Assembly: GCA_026399875.1 (NCBI GenBank)
Contig: JAPLQF010000034.1
Location: forward strand, 1-64,000
Direction: 5' to 3'
DNA length: 64,000 nucleotides
Origin: Burkholderiales bacterium
GTDB taxonomy: Bacteria; Pseudomonadota; Gammaproteobacteria; Burkholderiales; Burkholderiaceae_E
Position numbers and translations under genes: made by a program. Below are positions 38,787-47,648 of the stretch, one piece after another. Positions within the stretch are counted from its first letter, which is position 1. Every line of letters begins with the position of its first letter. The notes under the pieces are model-generated. The model was not told the DNA's origin. It saw only the letters and a list, made by a program, of their open reading frames with translations, and ran no database searches.

Positions 38787-39502
38787 GATGCCCGCCCTCC
38801 GATGCGCTCAGGCGGGCGGGTCATCAGCATGGCCACCGCCACGCCGACCGCAATCGCCGCGAACATCCCGCCGCGCCAGGGCCAGTCACGGCCAATGACC
38901 GCCACCAACGCCGCCGGCACCGCAATGCTCCAGGCCAGGCGGGTCGACATCATCGGGCCGATGATCGCCACCACCGCGAGCAGGCCGACGAAGGCCAGCC
39001 GCGGCGAATCAGGGATCAGACCGGCCATGCCAACGCCCACCGCGGTGCCGAGCGTCCAGCCGAAATAGACCAGCCCATTGGCACCCATGAAGCGTGCCGC
39101 ACGATCGCGCTCGGAAAGCGAAGCCGAAGCCTCTTGCTGACCCGCCAGATAAGCGGCCAGCCCGGTGTCGGTCGTCATCCATCCGATCAGCAGCCGCTGC
39201 ACCATCGGTCGTCCGCGAAACTCGTTGGCCACCACCGCGCTGTAGACCACAAAGCGCAGATTGGCCAGCAGCGCGGTCAACCAGATCGCAGGCAATGCTG
39301 CGCCCTGTGCAATCAGCGGCAATGCTGCGACCTGCGCGGTGCCGGAAAAGACCAGCATCACCATGCCGAGCGCCTGCATCGACGACAGTCCACCTTTGAC
39401 CAGCGCCATGCCGATGGCCGCACCCCAGCAGAAGGTGCCAAACACCGTGCCGCCAATCAGGCGGGCGCCATCGAACAATGCGGCGCGTTCAGACGGTGTC
39501 AC
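38783..39502 (-). CDS. azlC: AzlC family branched-chain amino acid exporter subunit
   Basis: A 239-residue inner-membrane protein. The N-terminal GTVFGTFCWGAAIGMALVKGGLSSMQALGMVMLVFSGTAQ region with its FSG-A-Q motif and further helices identify AzlC, the large subunit that works with AzlD. Located between an MFS gene and the small subunit; the nearby ilvE gene makes branched-chain amino acids, though on the other strand. Confidence 0.9.
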   Translation of the reverse strand: MTPSERAALFDGARLIGGTVFGTFCWGAAIGMALVKGGLSSMQALGMVMLVFSGTAQVAALPLIAQGAALPAIWLTALLANLRFVVYSAVVANEFRGRPMVQRLLIGWMTTDTGLAAYLAGQQEASASLSERDRAARFMGANGLVYFGWTLGTAVGVGMAGLIPDSPRLAFVGLLAVVAIIGPMMSTRLAWSIAVPAALVAVIGRDWPWRGGMFAAIAVGVAVAMLMTRPPERIGGRAS

Positions 39503-39512
39503 GACGACAGGC

Positions 39513-40709
39513 TCAGTCGGTGCGACCGAACCGCCAGCCGACCGAACGGCTTGCCAACAGGGTCACGATCAGGGCAAGCAGCACGAAGGGCACCGTGAGC
39601 TGGTTCAGGGTGTTCCAGCCCTCGATATGCAGCAGGGCGCCTGACGAAAACGAGGAGGTCACCATGACCGCGAACACGCAGGCGTCATTGAAACCCTGGA
39701 CGCGATTCTTCTCGCTCGGCTGATAGGAAGTGGTGAGCAGGGTGGTGGCACCGGTGTACATGAAGTTCCAGCCGACGCCCAAGGCAAACAAGGCGACAGT
39801 GAAGTGCCACAGCTCCAGACCCGAGAGCGCCACCGCCGCCGACAGCAGCATCAGCAGACAACCCGCGACCATCACCGGCACGACGCCGACCGCACCGATC
39901 AGCGATCCGGTGAAAAGACCGGGCACGAACATGCCGATCACATGCCACTCGAGCACACGGGCCGCAGCCGAATAGGGCTGGCCGCAGACCTTCATCGCCA
40001 GCGGCGTCGAGACCATGATCAGGTTCATGACGCCATAGGCCAATGCCGCAACAAGGACTGCGCTCCAGGCCCTGGGTTGGGCCAGGATCTCGCGCAGCGG
40101 GCGCGCCGGGCCCTGCTCCACACTCTGCTTCGACTCGGGCAGATGCAGCCACTGTGCCGCGATCAGCGACAGCACCGCAAAGACGGTCAGTGCCAGGTAG
40201 GAGCCGGAATACAGCGTTGGCAGCCACTCTCGTGTCACTTTTGAGAGCTCGGGCCCGACCACGCCACCCACGATGCCGGCAGCCAGCACCAGCGAGATCG
40301 CACGGGCCTTGAACGAAGGTTGCCAGGCATCGGCCGCATCGGCCGCCGCAAACCGGTAGCTGACACCGAAGGCGTTATACAGACCGGTCACGAAAGTGGC
40401 GACCACCAGCATCGGCAGACTGCCGATCGAGACCGCCCACCAGGCGAGCAGCGAGCCGGCAATGGCCGCCAGAGCGCCGACGGTGTAGCCATAGCGACGC
40501 CCCCGCAGTCGCATGACCCGCGCAGCCAGCATGCTGGTGGCAGCCGCACCGGTGACATAGCCGGTGACCGGCAAAGTGGCATAGACAGGATCGGCCGCAA
40601 GCGTCGCACCGGCCAGACCGTTGACTGCGATCAGCGTGACGTTATTGGTCAGCAGAAGGGCCTGCAGCATGGCGAGCAGACCGACCTGGAAGGGGAGAGA
40701 TTTTTGCAT
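39513..40709 (-). CDS. MFS transporter, substrate unknown
   Basis: A 398-residue major facilitator protein with about twelve membrane helices. The loop 2-3 motif is weak (RVMRLRGRRYGY follows helix 2). GVGWNFMYTGATTLLTTSYQPSEKNRVQGFNDA in the second half is typical of a subgroup of uncharacterised proteobacterial permeases. It ends 10 bases before azlC begins, so the three may be cotranscribed. No substrate can be assigned. Confidence 0.82.
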   Translation of the reverse strand: MQKSLPFQVGLLAMLQALLLTNNVTLIAVNGLAGATLAADPVYATLPVTGYVTGAAATSMLAARVMRLRGRRYGYTVGALAAIAGSLLAWWAVSIGSLPMLVVATFVTGLYNAFGVSYRFAAADAADAWQPSFKARAISLVLAAGIVGGVVGPELSKVTREWLPTLYSGSYLALTVFAVLSLIAAQWLHLPESKQSVEQGPARPLREILAQPRAWSAVLVAALAYGVMNLIMVSTPLAMKVCGQPYSAAARVLEWHVIGMFVPGLFTGSLIGAVGVVPVMVAGCLLMLLSAAVALSGLELWHFTVALFALGVGWNFMYTGATTLLTTSYQPSEKNRVQGFNDACVFAVMVTSSFSSGALLHIEGWNTLNQLTVPFVLLALIVTLLASRSVGWRFGRTD

Positions 40710-40793
40710 CAGCCCATGTCGTGAGCAGGGATTCTATCCCCAGCCGCATCCGGGCCGGAAACCGCAGGCACGATCTTCAGGGATGGTTGCGGA

Positions 40794-40799
40794 TAGAAT
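40794..40799 (+). promoter_or_regulatory. candidate -10 element (TAGAAT) for ilvE
   Basis: TAGAAT lies 54 bases before the ilvE ATG in the 144-base gap after the divergent MFS gene. The corresponding -35 is weak. The same TAGAATGC context appears at 3440 before the adenosyltransferase gene. Confidence 0.4.
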
Positions 40800-40853
40800 G
40801 CTCTGCTGGACTGCCCGAATTCAATGATCGGGCGCTAATGGGAGAGATCAAAC

Positions 40854-41774
40854 ATGTCGATGGCCGACCGCGACGGGCATATCTGGTTCGATGGCAAGCT
40901 GGTGGACTGGCGTGATGCCAAGATCCACGTCCTGACCCACTCGCTGCACTACGGCATGGCGGTCTTTGAGGGCGTACGGGCCTACAACACCGACAAGGGC
41001 ACGGTGATCTTCCGTCTTCACGAACACACTCGTCGGCTCTTCAATTCAGCCAAGATCTTCCAGATGCAGCTGCCCTTCTCCTTCGAGCAGGTCATCGAAG
41101 CGCAAAAGGAAGTGGTACGGGCGAACAAGCTCGAGTCCTGCTATCTGCGGCCGCTGGCCTGGATCGGCTCCGAAAAGCTCGGCGTCTCGGCACGCGGCAA
41201 CACCATCCACATGTCGGTCTCGGCCTGGCCCTGGGGTGCCTACCTCGGTGAAGAAGGTCTGGCCAAGGGCATCCGGGTCAAGACCTCATCCTTTACCCGC
41301 CACCATGTGAACGTGTCGCTGGTGCGCGCCAAGGCGAGCGGCTACTACATCAACTCGATCCTGGCCAACCAGGAAGTCACCGCCAACGGCTATGACGAAG
41401 CGCTGCTGCTCGACACCGAAGGCTATGTCTCGGAAGGCGCCGGCGAGAATGTCTTCATCGTTCGCGACAGCGTCATCTACACGCCCGATCTGGCGTCCTG
41501 CCTCGACGGCATCACCCGCGACTCGGTCCTCACCATGGCGCGCGACCTTGGCTACAAGGTGGTTGAAAAGCGCATTACCCGAGATGAGATGTACTGCGCG
41601 GACGAGGCCTTCTTCACCGGCACCGCAGCCGAGGTCACCCCGATCCGCGAACTCGACGACCGCATCATCGGCCAGGGCTCGCGCGGGCCGATCACCGAAA
41701 AGCTTCAGTCACTGTTTTTTGAAGTGGTTGCCGGCAAGTCCGAGAAGTATCGCAATTGGCTCACACCGGTCTGA
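40854..41774 (+). CDS. ilvE: branched-chain amino acid aminotransferase
   Basis: A 306-residue class IV (D-amino-acid-like fold) aminotransferase. It has the start DGHIWFDGKLVDWRDAKIHVLTHSLHYG, the PLP lysine in VRAKASGYYINSILA and the phosphate-binding SEGAGENVFIV and GITRDSVLTMA blocks. It catalyses the last step of valine, leucine and isoleucine synthesis. Head of the conserved betaproteobacterial run ilvE, zinc-finger protein, heptosyltransferase. Confidence 0.95.
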   Translation: MSMADRDGHIWFDGKLVDWRDAKIHVLTHSLHYGMAVFEGVRAYNTDKGTVIFRLHEHTRRLFNSAKIFQMQLPFSFEQVIEAQKEVVRANKLESCYLRPLAWIGSEKLGVSARGNTIHMSVSAWPWGAYLGEEGLAKGIRVKTSSFTRHHVNVSLVRAKASGYYINSILANQEVTANGYDEALLLDTEGYVSEGAGENVFIVRDSVIYTPDLASCLDGITRDSVLTMARDLGYKVVEKRITRDEMYCADEAFFTGTAAEVTPIRELDDRIIGQGSRGPITEKLQSLFFEVVAGKSEKYRNWLTPV

Positions 41775-41814
41775 CACCGATCGCACGAGCGCAGGCCTTT
41801 CACCGGTATTCGAC

Positions 41815-42045
41815 ATGAGCAATTCTTCTGGCCATGCCGGCGATCTGCCGGCCGCCCCCGGTGGCGATCCGGTCATCGAACTCGAAGCAGCCGATCTGCC
41901 GGCCCATTGCCCCAACCCGCGGATGACCGCCTGGAGCGGCCATCCGCGGATATTCCTCGATCTGTCCCACACAGGCACCGCCCGCTGCCCCTACTGCAGC
42001 ACCGTCTACCGTCTCAAACCGGGCACGGTCGTCAAAGGGCACTGA
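41815..42045 (+). CDS. small zinc-finger protein (zf-CHCC type)
   Basis: A 76-residue protein. The ligand set AHCPNP ... SGHPRIFL ... ARCPYCSTVYRL gives Cys-His-Cys-Cys as in the zf-CHCC domain related to the NDUFS6 accessory subunit of complex I. Function in bacteria is not established. It is regularly found between ilvE and waaF. The start is the ATG at 41815, 40 bases after ilvE. Confidence 0.88.
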   Translation: MSNSSGHAGDLPAAPGGDPVIELEAADLPAHCPNPRMTAWSGHPRIFLDLSHTGTARCPYCSTVYRLKPGTVVKGH

Positions 42046-42238
42046 ACCACAAAGCCCGGCAGGCCACGCCTGCCGACAAGGTGTCGGCCGCCGAGACAAA
42101 CGTTTCAGAAAAGTTATTTTTTCGATACGTCTGCGCGCATTCCTCTGACATCGGCATTGCGTCACGCGCGATCTGTCACTCGACAGCAATACTCCCGCTC
42201 GACACCGCTCCTTGCATCACGCCTGCCATTCTGTCTTC

Positions 42239-43285
42239 ATGCGAACCCTGATTATCGCCCCCCACGCCGCGAGCGACGCCGTGATGACGCAGCCACTGAC
42301 CGTGATGCTGCGTCGGGTTGCCTCGGGTGCGCGGATCACGGTGCTCGTATTCTCGGACCATGCACCGATCTTTCTGGCAATGAACGATGTCGACGAGGTG
42401 ATCGAGCTACCTCGGCAAACCGGCCGGCTGCCACTCCTGGCGATGACCCGCGTCGTTCGCAGTCTGCGTCAGCGTCGATTCGACCAGGTGCTGGTACTGG
42501 ACGATTCGTTGCAAGCGGCCATCCTGGCCTGGAGCGCCCGTATTCCGATTCGCCGCGGATTGGGGTATCGGAGCCGATTCGGCCTGATCAACCATCCGCA
42601 TGGCAAAGGCCAATTGCTCAAGATCGACCCAAGGCGCTCGATCGCCGAGCGCTTTGCTCATCTGGCATTCGATCCTTCGAAGCCGCTGCCGATACGCCTG
42701 CCAAACCCTTCGCTGACACGCCGAAAGCACCTCGACCGAAGCGTGATGGCTCGACTCGGCCTGGTTGATGCCAAGCCGATTCTGGCACTGTGCATCGGTA
42801 TCGAAGGCAAGCCGAGCAGGCGCTGGCCAGCCAGACGCTGGGCGGCACTGATCAGCCTGGCAGCCGATGCCTGGCCGGAGCTCGCGCCTGTCCTGCTGGG
42901 CAGCACCGAGGACCGCTCGTTCGCCACTGAAGTCGCCGCGCTGAGCGGTCGACGCTGCCTCAATCTGTGCGGGCGCCACTCGCTGACCGAATTGATGGCG
43001 GTGCTTTCGCAGGCCGAGGCAGTCGTCACTCACGATATCGAGCCGATGCACCTGGCCGCAGCCTACGGCCGGCCGATGGTGGCGATTTTCGGCCCGACCG
43101 ACCCGCGCCTGAATCCGCCGCGCTCGCCATTGGCGAAAGTCGAGTGGCTTCACCATGCCTGCAGCCCCTGTAATCAGGCCCAGTGCCGCTTCGGTCATGG
43201 CGATTGTCTGAGCGAGATCAGTGCGGAGCAAGTGTTCGACTCCCTTCGCCGGCAATTCCAATCGATCTCGCGAGACATCAGATAA
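42239..43285 (+). CDS. waaF: lipopolysaccharide heptosyltransferase II-like (GT9)
   Basis: A 348-residue GT9 glycosyltransferase, adding the second L,D-heptose to the inner core of LPS at the cytoplasmic face. It begins MRTLIIAPHAASDAVM; the donor-binding end has LSQAEAVVTHDIEPMHLAAAYGRPMVAIFGPTDPRLNPP and the Cys-rich CSPCNQAQCRFGHGDCL common in WaaF. The usual WVGDxVM opening reads APHAASDAVM and the donor motif NDSG reads HDIEP, so the acceptor or donor could differ. The start is the ATG at 42239. Confidence 0.82.
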   Translation: MRTLIIAPHAASDAVMTQPLTVMLRRVASGARITVLVFSDHAPIFLAMNDVDEVIELPRQTGRLPLLAMTRVVRSLRQRRFDQVLVLDDSLQAAILAWSARIPIRRGLGYRSRFGLINHPHGKGQLLKIDPRRSIAERFAHLAFDPSKPLPIRLPNPSLTRRKHLDRSVMARLGLVDAKPILALCIGIEGKPSRRWPARRWAALISLAADAWPELAPVLLGSTEDRSFATEVAALSGRRCLNLCGRHSLTELMAVLSQAEAVVTHDIEPMHLAAAYGRPMVAIFGPTDPRLNPPRSPLAKVEWLHHACSPCNQAQCRFGHGDCLSEISAEQVFDSLRRQFQSISRDIR

Positions 43286-43297
43286 ACTGGCGGGCTG

Positions 43298-43900
43298 ATG
43301 CAAAGAGCCCCCTCCTCTGCCGAAGCGGTCGAGACTGCCTTCTACGCGGCCATGTCCGACGGCGACCTCGACCGGATGATGGCGCTATGGGCCGATGACG
43401 ACGGCGCGGTCTGCAACCATCCCGGCGGCCCTCGGCTGCTCGGCCTGCAGGCCATTCGCGAATCCTTCAGCTCGATCTTCTCGAGCGGGGGCGTGCGGAT
43501 CGCCACCGCACAGCGTCAGGCCTGGTCGACCCCCGATATCGCGGTGCACAGCCTGATCGAGCATATCGCGGTCGAGGGACGCGCCGGCACCGAAGTCATC
43601 GAGGTGGTCGCCACCAATATCTTCGTACGCTCGCCCAAAGGCTGGCGGATTCTGGTGCATCACGCCGGCGTTTCAGAAAGCGCCGATGATGGCGATGCCG
43701 ATTTCGACGACGACGACGACGACGACGATGAGGATGGTGATGAGATCCATCCGCTGCTGCACAGGAACTGGTCGCCGGGATTGCCGGCTAGCCCGAGGCA
43801 CGCCGACGATACAGAGGGCGGCGATGAGGCGGGCGAGGGCGATGACAGCGCAACCCCGGCCGGCGATCCGATGCGCCCGCCCCCGGGTCGGCTTCACTGA
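43298..43900 (+). CDS. SnoaL/NTF2-like protein with acidic low-complexity tail
   Basis: A 200-residue protein. Residues 1-125 are an NTF2/SnoaL-like cone: ETAFYAAMSDGDLDRMMALWADDD and the GWRILVHHAGVS strand. Residues about 130-150 are almost purely acidic (eight Asp in a row encoded by six GAC then GAT), followed by a Pro/Gly/Asp-rich tail. This family follows waaF in many betaproteobacteria; its role is unknown. The acidic part could bind metal or a basic partner. Confidence 0.8.
   Translation: MQRAPSSAEAVETAFYAAMSDGDLDRMMALWADDDGAVCNHPGGPRLLGLQAIRESFSSIFSSGGVRIATAQRQAWSTPDIAVHSLIEHIAVEGRAGTEVIEVVATNIFVRSPKGWRILVHHAGVSESADDGDADFDDDDDDDDEDGDEIHPLLHRNWSPGLPASPRHADDTEGGDEAGEGDDSATPAGDPMRPPPGRLH
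43706..43723 (+). repeat. GAC triplet repeat (six units) in the SnoaL-like gene
   Basis: Six perfect GAC codons followed by GAT and GAG codons. It keeps frame for any change in unit number, so the length of the poly-Asp run is expected to vary between strains. Confidence 0.85.
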
Positions 43901-43911
43901 GCGCAAGCCCG

Positions 43912-44994
43912 GTGTCCGCCGCGAGCCTGCTCGATTCCGGCAGTCGATCAGCGATTGAGTATCACGCACCCGCCTGGCTGCGCGGCCGCCACCTTCAGAC
44001 CATCTGGCCGTCAGTGCTGGCACCCAGGCCTGCGCCCCGCTATCGGCGCGAACGCTGGGATACGCCCGATGGCGACTTCATCGACCTCGACTGGGCGCTC
44101 ATTGACGATGACGATACAGCGCAGGACACGACAAAAGACACAGCGCATGTCACGACGCGCTCGGCGCCACGCCCGCTGCTCGCCCTCTTTCATGGTCTCG
44201 AAGGCAATTCGGACAGTCACTATTCACGCACCCTGATGGCCGCCGCCAACGATCGCGGCTGCGATGGTGTGGTGATCCACTTCAGGGGGTGCAGCGGCGA
44301 GCTCAACCGGATGCCGCGTGCCTACCACTCGGGCGATTCGGCCGAAGCCGACTGGGTGCTTCGACGCATTTCGGCGTGCCGCAGCCAGAACGGCTCACCC
44401 GGCCTCCTGCTGGCTGCCGGCATCTCGCTGGGCGGCAATGTCCTGCTTAAATGGCTGGGCGAACGCGGCAATGCTGCAGGCTTCGTTGCCGCAGCGGCAG
44501 CGGTCTCGCCACCCCAGGATCTTCACGCTGGCGCGGTCCGCCTGTCGCGCGGCTTCAACCGCCTCTATGCACTGAATTTTCTGGTCACGCTGCGACGCAA
44601 GAGCGTGGCCATGCTGGAGCGCCACCCCGGTCTGTTCGATGCAAAGCAGGTCGCTTCGAGTCGCGACTTCTTCGAGTTCGACGAACTTGTCACCGCACCA
44701 TTGCATGGCTTCAGAAGCGCCAGGGACTACTGGCAGCGATCGTCATGTCGGCAGTTCCTGGGCGGCATCACCGTGCCCACCCTGATCATCAATGCCCTGA
44801 ACGATCCCTTCCTGCCGGCCGAAGCGCTTGCCCGGCCAGATGAAGTCTCGATGGCGGTCGATCTGTACTATCCGCGTGAAGGTGGCCATGTCGGGTTTTT
44901 GAGGGGCGCACCACCCGGACGGCTTGACTGGCTCGCCGAGCGCCTCTTCACGCATTTCAACCTTGCCACCGGAGGCCTGATTGCCGCTCGATGA
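43912..44994 (+). CDS. YheT family alpha/beta hydrolase
   Basis: A 360-residue serine hydrolase of the YheT/UPF0017 group. The N-terminal PAWLRGRHLQTIWPSV is diagnostic. The triad is likely Ser in AGISLGGNVLLKWLG, Asp in NALNDPF and His in REGGHVGFL. An insertion of about 15 Thr/Asp-rich residues (QDTTKDTAHVTT) near residue 70 is unusual. The reading frame starts at GTG 43912 with no ATG nearby. The substrate in bacteria is unknown; some relatives hydrolyse short acyl esters. Confidence 0.85.
   Translation: MSAASLLDSGSRSAIEYHAPAWLRGRHLQTIWPSVLAPRPAPRYRRERWDTPDGDFIDLDWALIDDDDTAQDTTKDTAHVTTRSAPRPLLALFHGLEGNSDSHYSRTLMAAANDRGCDGVVIHFRGCSGELNRMPRAYHSGDSAEADWVLRRISACRSQNGSPGLLLAAGISLGGNVLLKWLGERGNAAGFVAAAAAVSPPQDLHAGAVRLSRGFNRLYALNFLVTLRRKSVAMLERHPGLFDAKQVASSRDFFEFDELVTAPLHGFRSARDYWQRSSCRQFLGGITVPTLIINALNDPFLPAEALARPDEVSMAVDLYYPREGGHVGFLRGAPPGRLDWLAERLFTHFNLATGGLIAAR
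44971..44975 (+). promoter_or_regulatory. ribosome-binding site GGAGG deciding a TTG start
   Basis: GGAGG lies five bases before TTG 44981, inside the last codons of the hydrolase gene. It is a stronger context than that of the next in-frame ATG (45011), so translation of the following gene probably starts at TTG and overlaps the hydrolase by 14 bases. Confidence 0.6.
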
Positions 44995-45550
44995 TCTGGT
45001 TCAGCAGGCGATGACCCGTTGGCCGAACGTCCCGGCGATGTTCGGCTGGCTGCGGCTTGACCGACGTGGCCGCTGGATGCTGGTCGATCGCGGCGCACCG
45101 GGCTTCGACGAGGCCCTGCACGGGTTGGGCAGCGAAATCACCAGCCCGCCGATCATCGATTTCATCGGCCGCAATTACCGCCCCGACGAGCAGGGGCGCT
45201 GGAACTGGCAAAACGGCCCGCAACGGGTCCATGTCGATCTCGACCTTGCGCCGCTCTATTTCCGGGTGATGGGCGAGGCACCGAAACAGTCCCTGATCAC
45301 GCATACTGGCTACCCGGTCTCGGCGATCACGCAGGTCGCAACCGACGAGGACGGCAACCTCTGGCTGATGTCCGATCTGGGCGCAGGATGCATCGATGAT
45401 CGCGATCTGGGTGCGCTCGAGTTGAGCGTGAGCGACTCAGATCAAGCGACCGCGCCGGCGGCTGTTTTGCGCTTGCTCGGCGAGCATGGGGTTCATGCGC
45501 TCGGCGTGGCACCATCGATTGCATTCGGTTTCGATCCGAGACCACGCTGA
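44981..45550 (+). CDS. conserved hypothetical protein, DUF-type, after YheT
   Basis: A 189-residue protein of a betaproteobacterial family I know only by context next to yheT. WRLDRRGRWMLVDRG-like, IDFIGRNYRPDEQGRWNWQNGPQRVHVDLDLAPLYFRV and WLMSDLGAGCIDDRDL look like a beta-rich fold that repeats twice. No catalytic motif, signal peptide or membrane segment. Translation is coupled to the hydrolase. Function not assigned. Confidence 0.75.
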   Translation: MPLDDLVQQAMTRWPNVPAMFGWLRLDRRGRWMLVDRGAPGFDEALHGLGSEITSPPIIDFIGRNYRPDEQGRWNWQNGPQRVHVDLDLAPLYFRVMGEAPKQSLITHTGYPVSAITQVATDEDGNLWLMSDLGAGCIDDRDLGALELSVSDSDQATAPAAVLRLLGEHGVHALGVAPSIAFGFDPRPR

Positions 45551-45585
45551 GCAGCGCTAAGACAGAACTCGCTCGGGAAAGCCGC

Positions 45586-47091
45586 TCAGCGCATTCCCTG
45601 GCGGGAGTCCTCGATTTCACGGCGCGCTTCGGGCTCGAGTTCACGAAGTCGCGCATCGATGACCGAGGCGGTGTAGAAGTCGGTATCGCCTGCGCGCTGC
45701 GCCAGCCTGAGCTGCTCGACCGCCATCAGTGGCGAGCCCAGAAGCACATATCGCTCGGCCGCAGTTCGATGGGCCTCAGCACGAAGGCCGAGCTTGGCTT
45801 GCGCCTGCGACAGCAGATCCCACAAGCGCGCATCCGAGCGCCAGATGACGATCTCGTCGCGCAGCACACGCGCGGCCTGGGTCGAGTTGCCGGCCGCGAT
45901 CAGCGACTCACCGTAGATACGCCAAAGCCCTCGCGCATCCGGAAATCGATCGAGCCCCTTTCGTGCCAGATCGGCTGCGCCGGCAGCATCTCCCTGAGCC
46001 AGTTTCGCACTGGCGGCAAGTCGGACGAAATAAGGATGATCGGCGCCGTTCTGGGCTCTGGCCTGTGCAATCGCGGTATCGAAACGCGCCCAGTCGCGCT
46101 GCGCCGCTGCGATGCTGGCCAGCGCAAACCAGGGTGCAGGACCGGCCTTGACACTGGCGCGCACCATCTGTTCGGCCATGCCGCGCCCCACCCTTTGCCC
46201 GTCGGTGCTTTCATCGCCGGTGACTCGGAAGCGGGCCCGCAGCAGCTGAAAATTGAGGGAGTCGGTGCGCTGCCGGTAGCGGGTGTTCTGAAGGCGCCCC
46301 TGCAGATCGGCGATGCGTTCGCCGGTGACCGGGTGGGTGCGCAGATAGGCCGGCGCATTCGACTCGTAAAAACGCGAAGACTGCTGCAGCCGATTGAAGA
46401 AGGACACCATTCCCTGCAGATCGAAATCGCTCTGACGCAGGATCTCGAATCCGACCCGATCGGCCTCGCGCTCGGCATCGCGCGAAAAAGCCAACATGTT
46501 CTGACGGGCGACCTGATCGCCGAGCATCATGCCGCCGATGGCTGCCTGCGGACTGGAGCGAGCCGCGAGCAGGGCAAGCGCCATGGCAGCCACCGACACC
46601 ACCGACGCCTGTTTTTGCTGCGCAAGCATCCGGGCGATGTGACGCTGGGTCACATGGCCGATCTCGTGGGCCAGCACCGACGCGACTTCTGACTCGGTTT
46701 CGGCTGCGATCAGCAGTCCGACATGGACACCGATGAATCCACCCGGCAAAGCGAAGGCATTGATCGCCGGATCATCGATTGCAAAAAGCTCGAAGGACAG
46801 ACCGCCGGCAGCCGGTGCAGCGAGCAGGGGCTGCGCGAGCTGATTAAGGTAATCGACCAGTTCGGCATCGTCGAGATAGGCCGCATCACGGCGAATCTGT
46901 CGCATGATGGTTTCACCCAGTCGGCGCTCGGCCGCCGCCGAAAGCTCATCGCCCGATGCCGCACCCAGCTTGGGCAAATTGTCGAACTGGGCGGTGGAAG
47001 ACACTGGCGCGACGGCAAGCGCTGCTGCCAGGATCAGGCTCAGCGCGGCAGCAGGCCATCGACGGGACGTGGAACGGAAGGGTTCGACCAT
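45586..47091 (-). CDS. bepA: periplasmic M48 metalloprotease with TPR repeats (BepA-like)
   Basis: A 501-residue exported protease. A signal peptide (about 1-35, [20 protein letters not shown]) is followed by the M48 domain with zinc motif [10 protein letters not shown] and the third ligand in [11 protein letters not shown]. The C-terminal half is a helical TPR array. BepA assists and degrades LptD and BAM-related outer-membrane proteins. Length and domain order match BepA/YfgC. The gene diverges from moaC with only 20 bases between the starts. Confidence 0.9.
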   Translation of the reverse strand: MVEPFRSTSRRWPAAALSLILAAALAVAPVSSTAQFDNLPKLGAASGDELSAAAERRLGETIMRQIRRDAAYLDDAELVDYLNQLAQPLLAAPAAGGLSFELFAIDDPAINAFALPGGFIGVHVGLLIAAETESEVASVLAHEIGHVTQRHIARMLAQQKQASVVSVAAMALALLAARSSPQAAIGGMMLGDQVARQNMLAFSRDAEREADRVGFEILRQSDFDLQGMVSFFNRLQQSSRFYESNAPAYLRTHPVTGERIADLQGRLQNTRYRQRTDSLNFQLLRARFRVTGDESTDGQRVGRGMAEQMVRASVKAGPAPWFALASIAAAQRDWARFDTAIAQARAQNGADHPYFVRLAASAKLAQGDAAGAADLARKGLDRFPDARGLWRIYGESLIAAGNSTQAARVLRDEIVIWRSDARLWDLLSQAQAKLGLRAEAHRTAAERYVLLGSPLMAVEQLRLAQRAGDTDFYTASVIDARLRELEPEARREIEDSRQGMR

Positions 47092-47111
47092 GTTGCTATG
47101 ATAGGCGAGCT

Positions 47112-47621
47112 ATGCCTAAGCCCTCTGCGCGCACGCCACCATCGATCTCCCCGTTGACGCATTTCGACGCCGCGGGTCAGGCGCACATGGTCGATGTCGG
47201 CAGCAAGGAGGTCACCCAGCGACGCGCCATCGCGCAGGGACGCATCCTGATGCAGCCTGCCACGCTTGCGCTGGTGCGCGCCGGAAATGCGAAAAAGGGC
47301 GATGTCCTGGGGATTGCCCGCATTGCCGCGATTCAGGGCGCCAAGCGCACCGCCGACCTGATTCCGCTGTGCCACCCGATTGCGCTCACGCGCGTTACGG
47401 TCGAGCTGTCGATCGATGAGGACGATTGCGCAGTGCTGTGTTGCGCGACCGTCGAGTGCGAAGGCCGCACCGGCGTCGAGATGGAGGCACTCACCGCGGT
47501 GCAGGTGGGCCTGCTCACGGTCTACGACATGCTCAAGGCTACCGATCGGGGCATGAGAATCACTGATGTGAAGCTGCTTGAAAAGCACGGTGGCAAGAGT
47601 GGCAGCTGGCTGGCGCCATAA
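47112..47621 (+). CDS. moaC: cyclic pyranopterin monophosphate synthase
   Basis: A 169-residue MoaC, the second enzyme of molybdopterin synthesis. The active-site blocks [11 protein letters not shown] and [26 protein letters not shown] are complete, with Lys and Asp in [11 protein letters not shown]. The ATG at 47112 begins [10 protein letters not shown]; a TATGAT resembling a -10 lies at 47097-47102 just before it. No other moa gene is nearby. Confidence 0.95.
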   Translation: MPKPSARTPPSISPLTHFDAAGQAHMVDVGSKEVTQRRAIAQGRILMQPATLALVRAGNAKKGDVLGIARIAAIQGAKRTADLIPLCHPIALTRVTVELSIDEDDCAVLCCATVECEGRTGVEMEALTAVQVGLLTVYDMLKATDRGMRITDVKLLEKHGGKSGSWLAP

Positions 47622-47648
47622 CGGTCGCTAATTGCAGCGACCACCGGG

